DNA from: Bdellovibrio sp.
Lineage (GTDB): Bacteria > Bdellovibrionota > Bdellovibrionia > Bdellovibrionales > Bdellovibrionaceae
DNA: 50,989 nt
Direction of reading: 5' to 3'
Assembly (NCBI GenBank): GCA_013360185.1
Contig: JABWCO010000006.1
Coordinates: forward strand, 1-50,989
Shown here: positions 26,024 through 32,876 of the stretch, in pieces
Layout of the letters: each line of letters opens with the position of its first letter
How positions within the stretch are numbered: position 1 is the first letter of the stretch
The notes under the pieces: generated by a model
The model's input: only the letters and a program-made list of their open reading frames with translations
Database searches by the model: none
What the model was told of the DNA's origin: nothing
Made by a program: the position numbers and the translations under genes

Positions 26024-26201
26024 CGGACCTCCCCTTTTTATAAAGACAAATCTCACTTATTTGTTCAAGAAATTCAATAGTTTAATCAGTCTTAACAGAG
26101 AACTAAAAACTCTAGTCACGCAAGCTAATACCCTATTTTATTCTTGCTTCAAAGCCCCCGTCCGTTGTACAAACCCTTTAAAACATTAGGGGATTTAAAT
26201 A

Positions 26202-26489
26202 ATGGCTGAAAAAGTAAAACTCTCAAAAGACGGCAGTTCCATCGACTTCGTTCAATCTGACAGCCTTCCAACGTCCCTAAAAAAGTTCCGCCAAAGTCCT
26301 GAAATCGAAGGGTTTTACCGCTTTATCTTTGAAAATGACCTGCAAAAGGAAGCCTTCGAAATTTTAGACAGAATTATCATCCTTCGTAAGGCCAAAAAAG
26401 CCGGCGCGAAAAAAGAAGCTGCTGCCGCTGCAAAAGAAGAAAAAGCAGCCGCAAAAAAAGAAGCTTCTGCTAAAGGTAAAAAGAAGTAA
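26202..26489 (+). CDS. small basic protein with Lys/Ala-rich tail
   Basis: A 95-residue protein. The first 60 residues are a folded-looking domain (SIDFVQSDSLPTSLKKFRQS, FYRFIFENDLQKEAFEILDR). The last 33 residues are almost only Lys, Ala and Glu, like histone H1-type tails found in bacterial nucleoid proteins. A good ribosome site (AGGGGAT) precedes the ATG. It has its own strong terminator, so it is probably a single-gene transcript. DNA or RNA binding is an inference from composition only. Confidence 0.75.
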   Translation: MAEKVKLSKDGSSIDFVQSDSLPTSLKKFRQSPEIEGFYRFIFENDLQKEAFEILDRIIILRKAKKAGAKKEAAAAAKEEKAAAKKEASAKGKKK

Positions 26490-26495
26490 GCACAC

Positions 26496-26525
26496 GAAGT
26501 CCGGACCTCCGGACTTCTTTTTTTT
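26496..26525 (+). terminator. strong Rho-independent terminator
   Basis: GAAGTCCGG / CCGGACTTC stem (26496-26517) with a short loop, followed by eight T residues. It directly follows the small basic protein gene and separates it from the Tad-like locus. Confidence 0.9.
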
Positions 26526-26585
26526 GTTTAATCCGCATCGGCGCCAAGTTCCAAATTTGCTTTCGCTCCTGCCTAAGGAGAATCT

Positions 26586-26858
26586 ATGAAAGCAAAATCC
26601 ACTTTAAAAAATAACAAAGGCCAAGGCCTGATTGAATATCTAGTTATCGTTGCGATCGTCGCCGTTGGCAGCATTGCCGTGATCAAAACTGTCGGCGCAA
26701 ATTTAAACGTCAAGTTTGCGACCGTCGCCAACGCCTTAGGCGGTAAAGAAACTCGGGCCATCAAAGCGCACGAAGTCACCGAAAGCATGTATAAAAAAAG
26801 AGACTTCAGCGACTTTTTTGAGGGCTCAGTCAATCCGTCGAAATCCGACAAAAATTAA
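26586..26858 (+). CDS. Flp-type pilin (Tad pilus major subunit candidate)
   Basis: A 90-residue prepilin. A short basic leader ends at Gly12, and the sequence that follows (QGLIEYLVIVAIVAVGSIA) has the Flp signature with Glu at +5 and Tyr at +6, so cleavage by a TadV/CpaA-type peptidase after G12 is expected. The hydrophobic helix runs to about residue 33. The mature polar tail is about 50 residues, longer than in classic Flp pilins (total 50-70), with a Ser/Lys-rich end. The strong ribosome site AAGGAG lies just before the ATG. It opens the first half of the Tad-like locus. Confidence 0.87.
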   Translation: MKAKSTLKNNKGQGLIEYLVIVAIVAVGSIAVIKTVGANLNVKFATVANALGGKETRAIKAHEVTESMYKKRDFSDFFEGSVNPSKSDKN

Positions 26859-26859
26859 T

Positions 26860-27204
26860 ATGAATATCAGGTCACGCCAGCGCGGCCAGGGCTCCGTCGA
26901 AGGCGTCTTGGCGCTGCCCTTGATTTTTTGTTTTATCACAGCTCTGGGGGCACTTGTTTATCGCGGCACCGTTTACTGCTTTGCCGACTATCATCTGCAT
27001 GAAGCTTTGATTTGCTTAGACAGCGCCTCGGTCTACGAATGCGAGCAAGAACTTTCAGCGCGCCTAAAGAAGGTTTTGCTCTTCAAAGAACAAACAGAAC
27101 TTTTTTTGCGTAAAGGCACTTCTCAATTTTCCGGGAAAATTGCCATCGATTTTTCCAGTCCTCCGAAAATGCACCTGCGCCAGATACGCGAGAGGCTGCT
27201 ATGA
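26860..27204 (+). CDS. TadE-like pseudopilin
   Basis: A 114-residue protein with a prepilin-like start: MNIRSRQRG followed by QGSVEGVLALPLIFCFITAL, so Gly9 is followed by Glu at +5 as in Tad pseudopilins, and a hydrophobic helix comes next. The mature part has three Cys (YCFADY, LICLDSA, YECEQEL) and is otherwise charged. The ATG at 26860 is one base after the pilin stop. TadE/TadF proteins are minor components that start or stabilise Flp fibres. It overlaps the next gene by 4 bases. Confidence 0.75.
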   Translation: MNIRSRQRGQGSVEGVLALPLIFCFITALGALVYRGTVYCFADYHLHEALICLDSASVYECEQELSARLKKVLLFKEQTELFLRKGTSQFSGKIAIDFSSPPKMHLRQIRERLL

Positions 27205-27938
27205 ACCACCTTAAGAGCGAAAAAGGGTTTGCATTGGCTATGATTATGGCATTGCTCCCGGTTTTTGTCGTCGGCCTAATCATTCTGTTTTCAGTCGTTA
27301 ATGTCACGCAAACCGATTTATCTGTAAAACACGTCTGCCGAAAAGAGGGCCTGACTGCGCAAAAACGCGTGGCGCCTCTATTAACGTCACTTTTGAATTT
27401 AAATCCGTTAGCGCGGTCCCTTAGGCTTCAACTGCTGGCAGCTCAGGCTGCGCGTGCTCTTGCTATCGCACAACAAAACTGGTTGCTCGTGGACAAGCAA
27501 ACCAAAAAAATTAATGAGCTCATGCAAAAGCGTAAGGAGCTCGATATTCGCCAAAAACAAATTATCCAGCAAAGCAATTTAATCCTAGCGTTCCATCACT
27601 CGGCGACCCGCACCCGCCTTCGTCAGACTTTGCAATCAAGATCTGACGTCCTCATGAGTTTACAGATGCGCGCCTTCAACGGCAAAGCCCCAAAACTCGC
27701 GGTCCGTCCGGACGACTCGGACATTGCTCCGCCCTACAGCCCCCAGGAAGACTTTGAGCACAAACAGTCTTTGGCCCATGAATGGCAATACCGTCTTTCC
27801 GTGCGTCGACCGTTTTCACTCTTCGTCAGTAACGAATTCGACTTTAAAAAATCCTGTGCCGTCACTTTAGTGAAGGAAAATTCAAAATGGCAACCAACCG
27901 TCAGCAAGGGCAAATTCTCTTGGAAGTCTGCGTGGTGA
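27201..27938 (+). CDS. TadG-like Tad locus protein
   Basis: A 245-residue protein with a start reminiscent of TadG (SEKGFALAMIMALLPVFVVG, a GFA-type N-terminus followed by a hydrophobic helix). It lacks the Glu at +5, so it is probably an uncleaved membrane anchor. The rest is a helical periplasmic part rich in Gln, Arg and Lys (LRLQLLAAQAARALAIAQQN, KRKELDIRQKQIIQQSN) with a beta-like end. There is no von Willebrand domain as in full TadG. Overlaps of 4 bases with the upstream gene and 52 bases with the next indicate tight coupling. Confidence 0.65.
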   Translation: MNHLKSEKGFALAMIMALLPVFVVGLIILFSVVNVTQTDLSVKHVCRKEGLTAQKRVAPLLTSLLNLNPLARSLRLQLLAAQAARALAIAQQNWLLVDKQTKKINELMQKRKELDIRQKQIIQQSNLILAFHHSATRTRLRQTLQSRSDVLMSLQMRAFNGKAPKLAVRPDDSDIAPPYSPQEDFEHKQSLAHEWQYRLSVRRPFSLFVSNEFDFKKSCAVTLVKENSKWQPTVSKGKFSWKSAW

Positions 27939-28069
27939 GCTTCTTTTTAGCTTTGGTCGCGTTTGCCGCGATCGGGCACTTAGAAGAAATAAAACCCGCA
28001 CAACAAAAATACAAATTCACAAAGGATCCGACCCATGTACAAAAAATATCTGCAAAAAATAAAAAGTAA
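27887..28069 (+). CDS. small prepilin-like protein (60 aa)
   Basis: A 60-residue product that begins MATNRQQG and continues QILLEVCVVSFFLALVAFAA, with Gly8 followed by Glu at +5, the third prepilin-type site in this locus. The mature tail is only about 30 residues and basic. It overlaps the upstream gene by 52 bases and the next by 35 bases in different frames. The motif fits the neighbours too well for chance, but the size is small and expression should be shown. Confidence 0.65.
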   Translation: MATNRQQGQILLEVCVVSFFLALVAFAAIGHLEEIKPAQQKYKFTKDPTHVQKISAKNKK

Positions 28070-28517
28070 TCCGCTTGTTTTGGGCTTTGTTGTTCTGGGT
28101 TTCATTTCTTATTTTTCAACCAGGGAAACACCCCCGCCAGCAATGGAAAATGAGACTCTTTTGCCGGCACCTCGTTCCGTCGATACTTTTATTCCAGTCG
28201 GGTTCACCCTAGTACCGATTGAGATCGCCAATGCGGAATCGCTGGCCTCTCTTGTCGGCGAACAAGGTGGCGTGGTTGATTTATATCTGGCTTCCAATGA
28301 CAAACAAAAAGGCGGATTGAAAGTTGGCAGTCGTTTAAAGCTTTTAAGAGCTCCCCTCAACCCTCAACAATATGCCGTATTAGTTAAAGACGACGAGGGT
28401 TCTAAGCTCTTAGGTTTCACCGGTCCTTTTATTGCCGTTGTGCAAAATCCCAACACCAAGGGATCTGAACTAACTTCCGCTTTAAAAAACCACGTGCGCG
28501 TGGAATACCAAAATTAG
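28035..28517 (+). CDS. CpaB/RcpC-like Tad assembly protein
   Basis: A 160-residue protein with an N-terminal membrane helix (NPLVLGFVVLGFISYFS) and a periplasmic part. The segment FIPVGFTLVPIEIANAESLA and the following GGVVDLYLASND with GGLKVGSRLKLL resemble the SAF/RcpC beta domain of CpaB, which stabilises the secretin and pilus base. It is shorter than usual (250-300 residues) and lacks the second half. The position after the pilin and TadE/G genes fits this role. Confidence 0.65.
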   Translation: MYKKYLQKIKSNPLVLGFVVLGFISYFSTRETPPPAMENETLLPAPRSVDTFIPVGFTLVPIEIANAESLASLVGEQGGVVDLYLASNDKQKGGLKVGSRLKLLRAPLNPQQYAVLVKDDEGSKLLGFTGPFIAVVQNPNTKGSELTSALKNHVRVEYQN

Positions 28518-28526
28518 GAGCTTGAT

Positions 28527-29399
28527 ATGAGATCTCTTTTTGCCGTCATCGTGACATTTCTGACTGTGTCCGCCCAGGCCCAAAGCATCGTTATCCGCGC
28601 ATCGGGCTCGTCGCCCGCGAAATTCAACGACTTTATGCGGTCGCGATCTGACGCAACCTCCTTTATAGACCATACACAATGGCACTTACAAAAAAACACC
28701 CTACAGGAAGATAAACTTTTTCAACTGGCCGACCTGAATAATCAAAACAGCTCTGCGGCTTTGCAACTGATAAAACAGATTCAAAGTGAAGCTCCGTTGA
28801 CCTTAACAAGTCTGCGTTATGTGCGCGATCTTACCGATCGGCTTTTGGAGCAAAAAAATTCCACCGCAGTCCAGTTAGAGCTGTTACACACATACTGTAA
28901 AGCCGCCGCCTTGCTGAACGAGGGCCCTGCGCTTAGAAGCTGTGCCTCGCAGGTCGTATCGCTAAAACAAATTGCCAAAAAATTTCCCACGGCTGAAAAA
29001 GTACTGGTGGAATCACTAAGTTTTGCCTGGGACGACAACCTGGCTCTGTCTCCGAAAACAGCCTACCAATGGACATTATTGTCAAATGCGCACACTCCGG
29101 TCCACTTTTTTGGAACATTTGATCAGTTGATAAATCAACATTTCGCTTTTGAAAATTTAATCGAAGGTTCCTGCGATGGTTTTTCTTCGAATGTCCAAGA
29201 TTTTGAAGCTGGCAATCGCGGTGTTGTCTTTTTTAATGACACTTGCTTACGCAAAATTACCACCGCCTCCGATAAAGGCTCGTGGATTGAAGAAAATAAA
29301 CCTCTGCTTTACACCGCGGGCGCGATCATTTTAGGAAGTCTTATTGTCGCTTCGGCAAAAGGCAAACGTCTCGACTGGAGCAAAACAGCCTTAAAGTAA
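28527..29399 (+). CDS. secreted, C-terminally anchored protein of the Tad locus
   Basis: A 290-residue protein with a signal peptide (MRSLFAVIVTFLTVSAQAQ) and a C-terminal membrane helix (PLLYTAGAIILGSLIVASA) followed by a basic tail. The middle is helical with four or more Cys (LLHTYCKAAALL, LRSCASQVV, IEGSCDGFS, NDTCLRK), which could form disulfides. TPR-like helices are possible (VQLELLHTYCKAAALLNEGP). No family is recognised. It follows the CpaB-like gene by 9 bases and ends the first half of the Tad locus, overlapping the convergent amidohydrolase gene by 9 bases. Confidence 0.72.
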   Translation: MRSLFAVIVTFLTVSAQAQSIVIRASGSSPAKFNDFMRSRSDATSFIDHTQWHLQKNTLQEDKLFQLADLNNQNSSAALQLIKQIQSEAPLTLTSLRYVRDLTDRLLEQKNSTAVQLELLHTYCKAAALLNEGPALRSCASQVVSLKQIAKKFPTAEKVLVESLSFAWDDNLALSPKTAYQWTLLSNAHTPVHFFGTFDQLINQHFAFENLIEGSCDGFSSNVQDFEAGNRGVVFFNDTCLRKITTASDKGSWIEENKPLLYTAGAIILGSLIVASAKGKRLDWSKTALK

Positions 29400-30650
29400 G
29401 AGCTTCGTTCCAGCGAAAACGACCTCTTTGATTTTATCCTCTTCGATAACAGTATAAGAATCCATAAACCCAGCATCCGGATGCGAATGGGCGACAGCGA
29501 GGTCGCCATTAAATTTACGGATCCCCGCTTGCACACTTTTTTCTAAAGCTTCTTTGTTACGCAAAAATGAAGGCGGTTCGACTGGACTGTCACAACCAAA
29601 AGAAATCGGAATTTGTGCAAGCCTTAACGCTTCCCAGGGGAAGACGTATTTATAAAGATCACCTAATTTATCTTCAAGCCACACCTTATCACTTAGCCAA
29701 TGGCAAGGCTGCATGTGACAGCGCACATGCAAAGGCTTCATCATTTGAATAGTTTCGGGTCTGAGAAGTTGCGCATGTTCGATATTTAAACGACCGACCG
29801 AGCCTTTGGCTGACACTTTTCTGGCCAGATCTACAATCTGATGAGCAGCTTCATCACCGATAGTGTGCACGGAAAAATCTAAGCCTGCTGCCCACGTTCG
29901 TTTAAGAACTTCTTCAATGTCCGCAAGGTCCCACAAGGGAGTCCCTCTCGGGCCATCGCCTTTGCCATTGTAGGGCTTTGAAAGATACGCCGTTTGAGAG
30001 CCCAAAGAGCCGTCGTAAAAGACCTTTACACCTTTCATGCGCACATAAGGCGTTTCAGTTTTTTTTGCGCGCACGCATAAATCTAAAATGCTCTCGAAGT
30101 CGTTAAGGTCATGGGATGTCACATTTTCTTCAATAGCCAGAGTCAGCTCTTTTGCCTCTGATAGCGACACCAGATTATGCCACAAAGATTCTGTGCAGGA
30201 CATGTCCCTTACGTGCGTAAAGCCCGATTTATTGAAAACCCGGCAGGCTGTCAGAATATGCCCACGCTGTTGCTCGTGAGTATAATCCGGCAAACGGTCC
30301 CAGGCTTGGAGATGTTCTTTTTCCATTAGGACACCGGTTTCCGAAGCAAAACCTAAATATTGTAAAGCCTTTGAATTGACCCAACAACGATGACCATCCA
30401 TACGCGCGAAAAAAACGGGATGGTCGGGAAAAATAAGATCTAAGATTTTTTTATGCGGAGGTTCTGGCCATGCGGTTTCGTTCCAACCGAACCCCATCAA
30501 CCACTCACCACGATAATACGAACTCTTGAGAGGAATTTTCGCCACGTCGCTGGCACTTTTTAGTTCACCTAAAGCAAGGCCCCCAGCGAATTCTCCGGTC
30601 GCAATAAAGTGAGTGTGGCTGTCGTAAAGACGAGGGATTTTTAAAAGCAT
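29391..30650 (-). CDS. YtcJ-like amidohydrolase
   Basis: A 419-residue metal-dependent hydrolase of the amidohydrolase superfamily. The N-terminal HxH metal motif is unusually early (D-S-H12-T-H14), because the family's usual N-terminal beta domain is absent. Further blocks are the Lys/Asp region (GVKVFYDGSLGSQTA), the His segment SVHTIGDEA, NIEHAQLL, and SFGCDSPVEPPSF with the catalytic Asp. This fits the YtcJ/LAF3 group, which often hydrolyses amides of unknown nature. Its ribosome site lies inside a hairpin (see the terminator entry). The 3' end overlaps the Tad-locus gene. Confidence 0.85.
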   Translation of the reverse strand: MLLKIPRLYDSHTHFIATGEFAGGLALGELKSASDVAKIPLKSSYYRGEWLMGFGWNETAWPEPPHKKILDLIFPDHPVFFARMDGHRCWVNSKALQYLGFASETGVLMEKEHLQAWDRLPDYTHEQQRGHILTACRVFNKSGFTHVRDMSCTESLWHNLVSLSEAKELTLAIEENVTSHDLNDFESILDLCVRAKKTETPYVRMKGVKVFYDGSLGSQTAYLSKPYNGKGDGPRGTPLWDLADIEEVLKRTWAAGLDFSVHTIGDEAAHQIVDLARKVSAKGSVGRLNIEHAQLLRPETIQMMKPLHVRCHMQPCHWLSDKVWLEDKLGDLYKYVFPWEALRLAQIPISFGCDSPVEPPSFLRNKEALEKSVQAGIRKFNGDLAVAHSHPDAGFMDSYTVIEEDKIKEVVFAGTKLLL

Positions 30651-30652
30651 AA

Positions 30653-30676
30653 GGCCCTCTGTTTTAGCAGAGGGCC
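30653..30676 (-). terminator. hairpin next to the amidohydrolase start
   Basis: GGCCCTCTG pairs perfectly with CAGAGGGCC over a 6-base loop (TTTTAG). On the minus strand the stem ends 2 bases before the amidohydrolase ATG, so it covers the likely ribosome site (AGAGGGCC). It may end the transcript of the Met/Gly repeat gene upstream (stop at 30704), with a weak T-rich stretch after it, or it may block translation of the amidohydrolase, or both. Confidence 0.6.
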
Positions 30677-30703
30677 CATTTAAATTTAACTAAATAATGT
30701 GAA

Positions 30704-32662
30704 TTATCGCGCGGCCGGGATTGGCGCTGTGCCAGTGCCCGTTCCGACTCCACCCGGCAAAGGTGTAATTCCTGTGCCCGTCCCAATTCCGATACTGCCG
30801 CCAATTGAGCCACCAATGTAGCTGCCGCCTCCGTATTGGATTTGCTGAATGCGATATAACAAACCATAAAGCTCTTGCTGTAAGCTCGCCACTGCTTGCT
30901 GTTTTTGCATTTGCTGTTGCATATAGGTTTGCTGTTGCTGCATGTACATTTGGTATTGTTGCATTTGCATTTGCATCATTTGTTGTTGCATTTGCATTGA
31001 GCCTAGGCCCCCGGCCATTCCGCCCATCATCGGCATACCCATTCCGCCCATCGGCATTCCCATGCCCATACCACCCATAGGCATTCCCATGCCGCCCATC
31101 ATTGGCATTCCCATGCCGCCGCCCATCAAGCCACCAAGAGCTCCGCCCATGGGCATTCCCATGCCGCCCATCATTGGCATTCCCATTCCACCATTCATCA
31201 GGCCACCAAGAGCACCGCCCATTGGCATACCCATTCCGCCCATTGGCATACCCATTCCGCCCATTGGCATTCCCATGCCCATACCACCCATGGGCATTCC
31301 CATGCCGCCCATCATTGGCATTCCCATTCCGCCACTCATTAGGCCGCCAAGAGCGCCGCCCATTGGCATACCCATTCCACCCATCGGCATTCCCATGCCC
31401 ATGCCGCCCATACCACCCATGCCGTATGGACCATTCATTCCCCAAGGACCCATGCCTGGAAGATAAATTCCGCCGCCTAAGCCGCCACCAAGACCGCCAA
31501 GACCTGCCATGCCATAGGGATTGCCCCACATGCCATTTCCATTCATGCCACCATAAGGACCGGCCATACCATAAGGACCACCATTGTTGCCTGCGCAACC
31601 GAAAGCCCCCGCACCAATACCACCGCTCATGGAGCCGTAAATACCGCTGCCGCCGCCAACCATTTGACCAATGCCCGTGCCGATAGCCCCAAGACCGTAA
31701 CCATATCCCATTGCTGCGTATGGATTTGTCTCCCAACCATTTTGAGCGTTGTAACCAGCGATCATTTTATTCGTTTGATAACCCATGACTAAAGAAGCCA
31801 AGCCAAGTCCTACGTTACCTGCAACAGAGCCCCAGTCAGTTTCGGGTTTACGATATTGGTAACCCGCACCTTGTGCGATACAACCTACGCAAACGCCACC
31901 CTCAAGCTGAGCTTCGCGCGCTTCACGTTGTTGTTCTCTGCGCTCTTCCGCAAGACTTTTGCGTGAGTCTTTGATGTTATCTTTTGCTTGGCGAACTGCA
32001 TTTTCTAAAGATTCAATTTCAGATTGGAGTCTTCCAGATTGAGTATATTTGTTGCGGTATTCGATCAAACCCGTTTTACAATCTTGGGCCGTTGCACGCC
32101 CTTTAGACGGCTGACGATAATCTGCGCCGTCACACACCGCGCCGCTTACGGCACCAGGCTTGTTCGGATCGCAAAGATTTTTCCATTGTTCAAGACTGAA
32201 ACCTGTAATCGTTTTACCATTCGACGGTGTCCCATCGGATTTTGTAGGAACAACGGACTTACCGCCTTCGGACACTTGCGATACGGAATCTTTTGGATCC
32301 ACCGCCAGCGCTGCATAGTCCGTACACTTTGTCGTGTTTTCAATGTGATCGAACATGAAAGAAGTAAACTCTTCACGCACCACACCTTCGACATTTTTAC
32401 GAGCCTTATTGAGGTCGTTCGTCAGTCTTCTTTTTTCAGATTTTTTTTCGCGAATTTGTCGTTGCGCCTCAGAGATCGCCTCTTGCGCTTCTTTGATGTC
32501 ATCCAAATGACTGCTAGAGCCTTCGGCCGCCGCATATGGGTAAGGACATGCTTGCATACCACCGTAAATTCCGGCTCCCCACATTCCTGATTGGGCTTGA
32601 GCACCTACTGCAAAACCAGTCACCAATGTGAAGAGAGTTGCAATGCGCATCGAAATTCTCAT
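30704..32662 (-). CDS. secreted Met/Gly repeat protein with coiled-coil head
   Basis: A 652-residue exported protein of a kind I do not recognise. A signal peptide (MRISMRIATLFTLVTGFAVG) ends near AQAQ. Residues ~50-90 and ~210-245 are strongly charged coiled coils (EAISEAQRQIREKKSEKRRL, SLAEERREQQREAREAQLE). They flank a Cys-containing globular part (NLCDPNKP, AVCDGAD, QDCKTG). A CVGC pair follows. Residues ~280-400 are Gly/Tyr/Asn-rich. Residues ~400-550 are nearly pure Gly, Met and Pro repeats built from GGMGMPM. A Gln/Met-rich coiled segment (about 555-610) and a Gly/Thr tail ending PIPAAR close the protein. A strong ribosome site AGGAGAT precedes the ATG. The gene sits inside the split Tad locus and is divergent from the kinase at 32877. 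Confidence 0.8.
   Translation of the reverse strand: MRISMRIATLFTLVTGFAVGAQAQSGMWGAGIYGGMQACPYPYAAAEGSSSHLDDIKEAQEAISEAQRQIREKKSEKRRLTNDLNKARKNVEGVVREEFTSFMFDHIENTTKCTDYAALAVDPKDSVSQVSEGGKSVVPTKSDGTPSNGKTITGFSLEQWKNLCDPNKPGAVSGAVCDGADYRQPSKGRATAQDCKTGLIEYRNKYTQSGRLQSEIESLENAVRQAKDNIKDSRKSLAEERREQQREAREAQLEGGVCVGCIAQGAGYQYRKPETDWGSVAGNVGLGLASLVMGYQTNKMIAGYNAQNGWETNPYAAMGYGYGLGAIGTGIGQMVGGGSGIYGSMSGGIGAGAFGCAGNNGGPYGMAGPYGGMNGNGMWGNPYGMAGLGGLGGGLGGGIYLPGMGPWGMNGPYGMGGMGGMGMGMPMGGMGMPMGGALGGLMSGGMGMPMMGGMGMPMGGMGMGMPMGGMGMPMGGMGMPMGGALGGLMNGGMGMPMMGGMGMPMGGALGGLMGGGMGMPMMGGMGMPMGGMGMGMPMGGMGMPMMGGMAGGLGSMQMQQQMMQMQMQQYQMYMQQQQTYMQQQMQKQQAVASLQQELYGLLYRIQQIQYGGGSYIGGSIGGSIGIGTGTGITPLPGGVGTGTGTAPIPAAR
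31010..31460. repeat. in-frame Gly-Met-Pro codon repeat array
   Basis: The DNA is a run of near-identical short units encoding GGMGMPM on the minus strand. There are larger blocks: a GGALGGLM unit followed by xGGMGMPMMGGMGMPM occurs three times, starting near residues 437, 483 and 507. Unit spacing differs (about 46 and 24 residues), as expected from slippage or unequal crossover. Long open frames on both strands in this region are a side effect of the repeats. Confidence 0.9.
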
Positions 32663-32876
32663 ACTCGATCTCCTGAAAAGGATAAAAAAATTCTTCTTAT
32701 CGTATTAATTATCGTCAGGAGAGGTCGCAGACTTGACTCATTTCTGAGCAAAACTGTGGAAACGTTATGAAACTGGACCAGAGCCCAGTCCTTATTCCCT
32801 GTCATCCTCCATGACAACAAGTAGACCCGCGCAAAATACTTTGCACGGACCTATCTCAAATTCTACACTACCTAAT

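Noticed and set aside
31010-31460. Direct repeats resembling a CRISPR array
   Set aside because: Units have no constant-length spacers, stay in frame with a coding sequence and lack cas genes nearby.
30942-31686. Two long plus-strand open frames (Pro/Ile-rich and Pro/His/Arg-rich) opposite the Met/Gly gene
   Set aside because: Antisense shadows of the repeat array; both end where the repeats end.
30690-31736. Long open frame of 348 codons on the same strand as the Met/Gly gene, with a Trp/Arg/Gly/Asn-rich product
   Set aside because: It is another frame of the same repeat DNA; periodic codons keep all frames open. It has no ribosome site or signal and the composition is just the shifted repeat.
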